A program made the position numbers and the translations under genes. Below, piece by piece: positions 1 to 5,362 of a stretch of 8,720 bases of DNA (positions are counted from its first letter, which is position 1; each line of letters begins with the position of its first letter). This DNA comes from RGIG7213 sp045657205 (GTDB taxonomy: Bacteria > Bacillota > Clostridia > Oscillospirales > CAG-272). The stretch lies in the NCBI GenBank assembly GCA_045657205.1, contig JAZOSS010000023.1, positions 1-8,720 on the forward strand, given 5' to 3'. The notes under the pieces were generated by a model that did not search any database, had not been told where the DNA came from, and worked only from the letters and a program-made list of their open reading frames with translations.

Positions 1-579
1 AACGACATGGCTACATCCGACTTGTGTTAAATAGTTGCAACGTATGTGTTCGCTTGCGTAATTGTGTGATATATGCTCCATAAGGGTGAGAAGAACACCT
101 TTTGAACAAGCATAAGCCGCCCTGTCTTTTTGCCCACCCCAGGCGTGAGCTGAACCGGTAAGGATAATCGAGCCACCGCCACTCATTCTCATATACTTAA
201 TTGCTTGCTGGCACGAAAAAAACGCTGCCTTGAAATTTATATTCATTATATTGTCGAACACCTCGGGGGTACAAGTATCGAGAGGAGAGATGTCCGTTAC
301 ACCTGCGTAATTGAAAAAACCGTCTATCTTTCCGAAATGTTCTGCTCCAACGTCGAACAAATGCTTGCAACTGTCTACTTTGGTAAGTTCTGTGTGTACA
401 AATATTGCCTCTTTGCCATATGATTCGATTAAGCGTATGGAGTTTTTTGCCGCTTCCTCATCTCGTCCGCCTATGACAACTTTAGCACCTCTTATGGCAC
501 ATTCTTCTGCCATTGTTCTTCCGACCCCTTTTGTTCCGCCGGAAATTACAATGACTTTATCTTTTAAAACCTGTTGCAT
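1..579 (-). CDS. SDR-family NAD(P)-dependent oxidoreductase, 3' end beyond window
   Basis: This is a classical short-chain dehydrogenase/reductase, a cytoplasmic Rossmann enzyme that reduces or oxidises a carbonyl/hydroxyl with NAD(P)(H). The frame is open for 193 codons from ATG at 579 to the window edge; about 50-70 C-terminal residues are probably missing against the usual 245-260. Visible motifs are the cofactor glycine loop SGGTKGVG (residues 13-20), GGR at 37-39 after the second strand (the Arg suggests NADP preference), NYAG at 90-93 (usually NNAG), and the catalytic tetrad N115, S143, Y156, K160 (YACSK). The usual 'PG' after the sixth strand is replaced by QVG (186-188), as in some divergent SDR subgroups. 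GAGG lies 7 nt before the ATG. The gene follows the ATP-grasp gene by 24 bp in the same direction and is very likely the third gene of the 2572-to-1 operon. The family is certain; the substrate is unknown, and a sugar or a precursor attached by the neighbours is an inference. Confidence 0.93.
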   Translation of the reverse strand, partial: MQQVLKDKVIVISGGTKGVGRTMAEECAIRGAKVVIGGRDEEAAKNSIRLIESYGKEAIFVHTELTKVDSCKHLFDVGAEHFGKIDGFFNYAGVTDISPLDTCTPEVFDNIMNINFKAAFFSCQQAIKYMRMSGGGSIILTGSAHAWGGQKDRAAYACSKGVLLTLMEHISHNYASEHIRCNYLTQVGCSHVV

Positions 580-603
580 TAAACAACCTCGTTTCTTTAC
601 GAA

Positions 604-1896
604 TTATATTTGCAAAGCGTTATTTGAGTCAAATCCTTTTAGAAGCATATTATTTCCGTTTTCGTCGATTACTTTCACAGTGTTTTGATAATATTCAAGT
701 GTTGATGCCAATTCTTCTTTGGAATCACATACTATGTACATTCTTGTAAGTACTTGCTTTTCGTTTCCTATCCAGTCGTTCGAAACAGTGTCGCCTTCGT
801 ATAATCTCTGTATGTTTTCAACAACTCTTTTATCGTTGCTGATTTTGTCAAGGCCCTCTATCTTTGCAATTTTTCCTTCTTTGAGCAAAAACCAAAGCGT
901 TGCGGCAAATTTTCCTCTTAAGTACGGATCGTCTTCTTTCTTCAAGTCAATGTCTCCGTATGAACCTGTGAGAGCAAAATTGATAAGAAGCTTTCTTTGG
1001 TCGAAGCCGTGAATCGCATTCATAAGAAGATGCGGTGCTTCACCCTGAAGACGGAAGCCTGTGTCATATACGTAAAATTCACCGTTTTCATAAAAACCGG
1101 ATAACATCAAAATTCCGTTTTTGATACCGATTCCTTTGAAAAGACGGCATGCGTTTTCGTGCATTCTTTCAAAATACTCTTTTATGTGCTTTGAAGGATA
1201 CGTTCCGCCAAGACAAACTCTGCTGAGTCCGGGCTGTTCATCGGTCGTATATCTGTCGTAGATGCAGGACGGACTGCAATATCCGTCTTTGAATGTATAA
1301 TACATCCCCATATCGTCACACTGCATATATTTTTCAACTATGAAACGTTTTTGATGAGATGCATCGAGTGCTTTCTGAACGGCAGAAGCCAGGTCGTCTT
1401 CACAGTAGCATACAGTCATACCGACTCCGCCACCGTTATCTACGGGCTTAACCATAACAGGGTATTTTATTTTAGCAACATCTTCGGGATTCATATTACT
1501 GTCAAGATAATATTCCGGTATTCCGTGTATTCCGTATCTTTCACACGTTGCTTTGAATCTGTCTTTAAATGCAAAGACATCAACAATGCTTTGCGTTGCG
1601 TAACAAGGAAGTCCCAAAGCGTCACAAACCTTGCAATAAGAGGGAACGAGTATATCCGCAACGCCGACGAGAATACCGTCAACTTTTTCATCGCGTGCGA
1701 GTGATATCAACCCCGGAACGTCAAGACCGTCTACGTCATAACTTTTCCATGCGTGCTTTTTTGCGGCATCCGTGCTGCGCGCACTTGAAACAATAGTCTT
1801 TATTCCCATGCTGTTGGCAGTTTCTACAAGCGGAACTGTTTCCGGATTTCCTCCGAGAATCAGAAGCTTTTTACCTTTAAAATCGTAGTTTTGCAT
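604..1896 (-). CDS. ATP-grasp superfamily ligase (carboxylate-amine ligase-like)
   Basis: A 430-residue cytoplasmic ATP-grasp enzyme. The family activates a carboxylate as an acyl-phosphate with ATP and joins it to an amine or another nucleophile. The N-terminal Rossmann-like pre-ATP-grasp domain has KKLLILGGNPET (9-20). The ATP-grasp core shows KDRFK (111-115), YPVMVKP with K150 as the likely ATP lysine, the glycine-rich loop NGGGVGM (154-160), and FIVEKYM with E188 before the adenine-binding segment. The late metal-binding strand reads VYDTGFRLQGEAPH (276-289); relatives usually have E-x-N-x-R there, so D278 and R282 are the apparent equivalents and the Asn appears to be Gly. About 100 residues follow, as in PurK/PylC-like C-terminal domains. 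The ATG at 1896 is preceded by AGGGTG and lies 16 nt after the stop of the phosphoglycosyl transferase gene, so the two are cotranscribed. The substrate cannot be read from sequence; joining an amino acid or other acid to an amino sugar is an inference from context. It is not a recognisable PurD, PurK or CarB. Confidence 0.88.
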   Translation of the reverse strand: MQNYDFKGKKLLILGGNPETVPLVETANSMGIKTIVSSARSTDAAKKHAWKSYDVDGLDVPGLISLARDEKVDGILVGVADILVPSYCKVCDALGLPCYATQSIVDVFAFKDRFKATCERYGIHGIPEYYLDSNMNPEDVAKIKYPVMVKPVDNGGGVGMTVCYCEDDLASAVQKALDASHQKRFIVEKYMQCDDMGMYYTFKDGYCSPSCIYDRYTTDEQPGLSRVCLGGTYPSKHIKEYFERMHENACRLFKGIGIKNGILMLSGFYENGEFYVYDTGFRLQGEAPHLLMNAIHGFDQRKLLINFALTGSYGDIDLKKEDDPYLRGKFAATLWFLLKEGKIAKIEGLDKISNDKRVVENIQRLYEGDTVSNDWIGNEKQVLTRMYIVCDSKEELASTLEYYQNTVKVIDENGNNMLLKGFDSNNALQI

Positions 1897-1912
1897 ATTT
1901 CACCCTACTTTA

Positions 1913-2572
1913 TTATAAATTTGCTTTTGTATGTTCTTTTGAAAGTTCACTGTCACTGCCCATGAATTCTTCCATCGTAGCGGAGGTTTCGGACGTTATA
2001 CCGTCACGCTTCAGAACGGTTAGGACTGTTTTGAATATGATTTTCCAATCTCCGATGAAAGTTATGTTGTCTACGTATTCAACGTCGTAATCAAATTTTT
2101 GTTCCCATGTTATGGCGTTTCTTCCGTTTGTCTGTGCATAACCTGTGAATCCCGGACGAACCTCGTGGCGTCTTGCCTGATGCTCGTTATACCGCGGAAG
2201 ATATCTTACAAGAAGCGGACGCGGACCGACGATCGAAATATCGCCTTTTATTATGTTGATAAGCGACGGAAGCTCGTCAAGCGACGTGCTTCGAAGTGTT
2301 TTTCCGAATTTTCCCAAACGTAGTTCGTCGGGTAAAAGATTACCGTTTTCATCTTTTTTGTCACTCATCGTTCTGAATTTGTAAAGTCTGAATATCTTTC
2401 CGTTAAGTCCCGGACGCTCTTGCTTGAAAATGACAGGAGAACCGAGCTTTATACGCACTATCAATGCAATGATAAGTATAACGGGGGAAAGGACGACCAA
2501 AGCTAATAGTGATAAAATAAAGTCTTGCGGACGTTTAATATATTTTTCGTAAAATCCGGGCTTGTGTTTCAT
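1913..2572 (-). CDS. PglC-like small monotopic phosphoglycosyl transferase
   Basis: This enzyme transfers a sugar-1-phosphate from a UDP-sugar to undecaprenyl phosphate at the inner face of the membrane, the first committed step of a lipid-linked glycan. Its 219 residues match the short bacterial sugar transferase family (about 200 residues) without the polytopic N-terminal part of WbaP/WcaJ proteins. One N-terminal hydrophobic re-entrant segment (about 17-40) carries the helix-breaking S29-P30. RPGLNGKIFRLYKFRTMS (53-70) is the family signature, LDELPSL holds the catalytic Asp-Glu dyad D99-E100, and VGPRPLL (115-121) and GYAQTNGRNAI (144-154) follow. The C-terminal SATMEEFMG resembles Campylobacter PglC, whose substrate is UDP-diNAcBac, so an N-acetylated amino or diamino sugar is plausible; this is inferred from remembered similarity. 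GGGGGA precedes the ATG at 2572. It is the promoter-proximal gene of the operon. Confidence 0.93.
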   Translation of the reverse strand: MKHKPGFYEKYIKRPQDFILSLLALVVLSPVILIIALIVRIKLGSPVIFKQERPGLNGKIFRLYKFRTMSDKKDENGNLLPDELRLGKFGKTLRSTSLDELPSLINIIKGDISIVGPRPLLVRYLPRYNEHQARRHEVRPGFTGYAQTNGRNAITWEQKFDYDVEYVDNITFIGDWKIIFKTVLTVLKRDGITSETSATMEEFMGSDSELSKEHTKANL

Positions 2573-2605
2573 AGTTCCCCCATATGTATGCTTATGTTAA
2601 TGTAT

Positions 2606-2634
2606 ATTATACTACATAAGGGTATCGTTGTCAA
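2606..2634 (-). promoter_or_regulatory. Perfect-consensus sigma-A promoter for the glycan operon
   Basis: On the minus strand, TTGACA (2634-2629) and TATAAT (2611-2606) are separated by exactly 17 bp, a full match to the housekeeping consensus. The predicted start of transcription is near 2599, giving a leader of about 27 nt before the ATG at 2572. It lies 21 bp beyond the stop codon of the ATPase gene, so the glycan operon is transcribed independently of, or in addition to, any read-through. Confidence 0.9.
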
Positions 2635-2635
2635 G

Positions 2636-2647
2636 TATAATATTATA
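2636..2647 (-). promoter_or_regulatory. AT-rich palindromic UP-element-like sequence
   Basis: TATAATATTATA is a perfect 12-bp palindrome composed only of A and T. It abuts the -35 box on its upstream side, about -37 to -48, where RNA polymerase alpha-subunit C-terminal domains bind UP elements. The A/T run continues to about 2652. It could instead be an operator or a chance A/T palindrome. Confidence 0.45.
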
Positions 2648-2655
2648 TTAATCAA

Positions 2656-5241
2656 CTATTTTGAGAAGAGCTTTCTGATCATATCAAGAGGTATAATAAG
2701 TGACGACAAAAGCAGAACGAAAGATATTTGCCTGAAATTCAGTACAGCACAGCGAAAAACACTTCCTCCAAAGTACATAAGCAAAAGCTGAACGCAGACG
2801 ACCGTACTTATTATCGGAATAAATAATTTATTTTTTGCTATATGCGAAAATAAGTTCAGACGGTGTGTTCTTACGTTAAAGCAGTTGAAAACACCCAAAA
2901 AAACGAAAAGACCGAAAAAACCGCAGTAAAATTCCGTGTTATGCCCCGAAAAGAAATTATAAACAAAATCTGAAAGCAGATACCAAAGCATAATTACAAC
3001 ACATATAATGCCGCTGTACAGTATGTTTACGATCATTGGCTTTGTCAGTATCCGTTCGTTTTTTCCTGTCGGCGGCTCGCTCATATATTCTTCTCTCGCT
3101 TCTTCTGTTGCAAAGGCAAGCCCTGCCAGAGTATCCATTATAATATTTATCCACAGCATCTGTAAGACGGTTACGGGAGTTTCACAGCCTATCAATGGCG
3201 CAAACAGGGAAACGGCAACGGCACAGAAATTCATAGTCAGCTGAAACAGTAAGAATTTTTTAATGTTTTTCAGTATCGTTCTTCCGTAAAGTACTGCTTT
3301 TGTCACAGATGAAATATTATCGTCAAGTATGATTATATCTGAAGCTTCCTTTGCTACCGATGCGGACGATCCCGGTGCAAAACCGACGTCTGCGTGCTTT
3401 AAGGCGGGGGAGTCGTTTATTCCGTCACCTGTCATCGCGGTAACGAGCCCCTCACTCATACAAATTTTCACAAGTCTGCTTTTGTCTTCGGGATATGCTC
3501 TTGCAACTGCGGCAATATTGGGAAGCTCTTTTTTGATTTCAGAATCAGTCATTTCCGAAAGCTCAAGTCCAGTTACGATCTTCCGCCTTCTTCCGAAAAG
3601 AATGCCCGAATCAACAGCTATGGATTTTGCCGTGTCAGGTCCGTCACCCGTTATCATAACAACGTCAACGCCTGCTTTTTGAAGATGTTTTACTGAGCTT
3701 TTCGCTTCACGTCTCAGACCGTCCTTCATATTTACGGCACAAATTAGCGTAAGATCCTCGTCACCGTCTTCTGAATAAGCGAGTAAAAGGATACGACCGC
3801 TGTTCTCTGCAAACTGTTTTATGTTATCACTAAAGGCTTTGTCAATTGTAACGACGTTTCCCGATCTGTCAATGCCGTGCGTGCATTTTGAAAACAAGAC
3901 CTCGTACGCACCTTTGTAAAACGTTGTTTTTTTGTTATCTTTCAAAGCTGCCGTTGAGGAGTATTTTCTTTTGCTTGTAAATTCAACCGTCTTGATTACT
4001 TGAAAGCCTTTAGAGTATTTTTCATCGGATATCGAAAAAACAGCTCTGTCAGTGTTATTTCCGCCAACCGTTTCACCGTCGGTGCGTTTGCAGGACGACG
4101 TTAAAATACTGCAACGGGAAAAGAGCTTGTAAGCTGTCGTTTGTCTGAAAGAGGAAAAGGGAAGAACGTCACCGTTTGCCATAATAAAATCTGACACAGT
4201 CGGCTTGCCGTACGTAAGCGTTCCCGTTTTGTCCGTGAACAGTATATTCATACAGCCTGCTGTTTCTATCCCCACGGGTTTTCGTACAAGTACGTTGTCT
4301 TTTTTCATCTTTTTGATATTTGCGGAAAGTACCACACCTATCATCATAGGTAAACCTTCAGGGACTGCAACGATAATGACAGTCAGTGCAAGAGTTACAG
4401 CGTGCAAAAACGCTTGCATCACTGACGCAGGAGAAGATAAAAATGTAAATATAAGCTCTTTATTGTAAGAATTATCTATTATTACCGTGTTGAAAAGATC
4501 CGCAAACGCTACGAGAAAGGCAGAAAAAAATCCGAGCTTGCTTATGGAACGTGCAAGCACCGAAAGCTTTTCTTTAAGCGGGCTTTCCGCGCCTTTTGTC
4601 TGTAACTCGCCTGCTATTTTTCCGTAATACGTATCGTCGCCTACTGCCGCTATCTGCATAAGTCCGTCACCTTCGCAGATGAGCGTTCCCGAAAGCAGAG
4701 TGTTTTGTGACAGTATTCCGCCAAAACTTCCACTGTCGGAAGGTATCTTTGTTACCTCCTTACTTTCACCGTTGAGCGCCGATTGGTTTACCGTTACTTT
4801 TCCGTATACGATGATCCCGTCGGCATGTATTTTTTCTCCCGGTATAAGTAAAACGATGTCACCGCATACAAGCTCCGAAGGCGGTAAAGAGGATATTTTT
4901 CCATTTCTTATTACAGAACACGTGCACTTTTCGCTTTCTTCAAGCAGAGATAAAAAAGCTCCCTCTGATCCGTATTCGGAAAGTGCGGAAATAAACGTCG
5001 AAATCAGTATCGCTGATACTATGCCTACTGCTTCGTACGGATCAAAATCCTTTATCCAGAACAAGGCGTTGATAAAAAGGGTTCCTAAAAGGATCTTGAT
5101 TATAGGATCGTTGAACGAGGAAATAAATTGTTTGAAAAATGAATGGCGTTTTTTTCTCGTTACACGGTTCTTTCCGCTTTTTTCTGCAGAAAGTACTGCT
5201 TCTTCGGACGTAAGCCCTTTGAAATCTTCATATTTTGTCAT
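2656..5241 (-). CDS. Calcium-transporting P-type ATPase, PMCA-like (P2B)
   Basis: An 861-residue ion pump predicted to export Ca2+ at the cost of ATP through an aspartyl-phosphate intermediate. Counting from the ATG at 5241: actuator-domain NGES (157-160, TGES in most relatives), M4 PEGLP (294-298) with the Ca-ligand Glu295, DKTGT (337-341) with phosphorylated Asp337, nucleotide-domain KGA (443-445), TGD (531-533) and TGDGIND (604-610). M6 has N699-IIM-D703, the Asn/Asp pair of Ca2+ site II, and M5 has QLTMN as in plasma-membrane Ca2+ pumps, so one Ca2+ per cycle is expected. Ten membrane helices fit: two at about 47-87, two at about 236-305, six from about 663 to 855. No N-terminal metal-binding or C-terminal calmodulin-like extension is seen. 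An in-frame TTG at 5265 would add eight residues, but GGGAG sits 7 nt before the ATG. It is divergent from the DHHW gene and upstream of the glycan operon on the same strand. Ca2+ specificity is inferred from motifs; Mn2+ is possible. Confidence 0.94.
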   Translation of the reverse strand: MTKYEDFKGLTSEEAVLSAEKSGKNRVTRKKRHSFFKQFISSFNDPIIKILLGTLFINALFWIKDFDPYEAVGIVSAILISTFISALSEYGSEGAFLSLLEESEKCTCSVIRNGKISSLPPSELVCGDIVLLIPGEKIHADGIIVYGKVTVNQSALNGESKEVTKIPSDSGSFGGILSQNTLLSGTLICEGDGLMQIAAVGDDTYYGKIAGELQTKGAESPLKEKLSVLARSISKLGFFSAFLVAFADLFNTVIIDNSYNKELIFTFLSSPASVMQAFLHAVTLALTVIIVAVPEGLPMMIGVVLSANIKKMKKDNVLVRKPVGIETAGCMNILFTDKTGTLTYGKPTVSDFIMANGDVLPFSSFRQTTAYKLFSRCSILTSSCKRTDGETVGGNNTDRAVFSISDEKYSKGFQVIKTVEFTSKRKYSSTAALKDNKKTTFYKGAYEVLFSKCTHGIDRSGNVVTIDKAFSDNIKQFAENSGRILLLAYSEDGDEDLTLICAVNMKDGLRREAKSSVKHLQKAGVDVVMITGDGPDTAKSIAVDSGILFGRRRKIVTGLELSEMTDSEIKKELPNIAAVARAYPEDKSRLVKICMSEGLVTAMTGDGINDSPALKHADVGFAPGSSASVAKEASDIIILDDNISSVTKAVLYGRTILKNIKKFLLFQLTMNFCAVAVSLFAPLIGCETPVTVLQMLWINIIMDTLAGLAFATEEAREEYMSEPPTGKNERILTKPMIVNILYSGIICVVIMLWYLLSDFVYNFFSGHNTEFYCGFFGLFVFLGVFNCFNVRTHRLNLFSHIAKNKLFIPIISTVVCVQLLLMYFGGSVFRCAVLNFRQISFVLLLSSLIIPLDMIRKLFSK

Positions 5242-5248
5242 TTGATAA

Positions 5249-5253
5249 CTCCC
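5249..5253 (-). promoter_or_regulatory. Ribosome binding site fixing the ATPase start
   Basis: On the minus strand GGGAG is followed by a 7-nt spacer and then ATG at 5241-5239. This ideal spacing favours the ATG over the upstream in-frame TTG at 5265, which would place the Shine-Dalgarno inside the coding region. Confidence 0.8.
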
Positions 5254-5274
5254 GAAAATATTCAAACTTTACAC

Positions 5275-5303
5275 TTGCATTATCGATATGTATGTGATAG
5301 AAT
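5275..5303 (+). promoter_or_regulatory. Probable sigma-A promoter for the DHHW-YitT pair
   Basis: TTGCAT (5275-5280) is separated by 17 bp from TAGAAT (5298-5303), which is preceded by TGA, an extended -10 (TGn). The -10 context TGTGATAnAAT is the same as at the tRNA promoter at 8573-8601. Transcription would begin near 5310, leaving a leader of about 50 nt. A TATAAT at 5312-5317 is an alternative -10 but lacks a usable -35. Confidence 0.5.
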
Positions 5304-5308
5304 GTAAG
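5279..5308 (-). promoter_or_regulatory. Possible promoter for the calcium ATPase gene
   Basis: On the minus strand CTTACA (5308-5303, four of six consensus bases) is separated by 18 bp from GATAAT (5284-5279, five of six). Transcription would begin near 5272, about 30 nt before the ATG at 5241. It lies almost exactly over the opposite-strand promoter at 5275-5303. The assignment is weak because the -35 is poor. Confidence 0.35.
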
Positions 5309-5362
5309 CTGTATAATACTATTCCGCATCTGAAAATAAAATGATTTTACGGAGATGATTTT

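Noticed and set aside
311..688. 125-codon plus-strand open frame at the left end
   Set aside because: It overlaps the SDR gene and the end of the ATP-grasp gene on the opposite strand, and both show intact family motifs.
2573..2655. Terminator expected between the ATPase gene and the glycan operon
   Set aside because: No GC-rich stem followed by a U-run is present; the A/T palindrome at 2636-2647 would not make a stable terminator, so read-through cannot be excluded.
4679..5245. 188-codon plus-strand open frame opposite the ATPase gene
   Set aside because: It is antisense to the strongly conserved ATPase N-terminal coding region, has no family resemblance and no convincing ribosome binding site; it is a shadow frame.
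5311..5319. GTATAATAC near-palindrome in the divergent intergenic region
   Set aside because: Only four-base arms in A/T-rich DNA; expected by chance.
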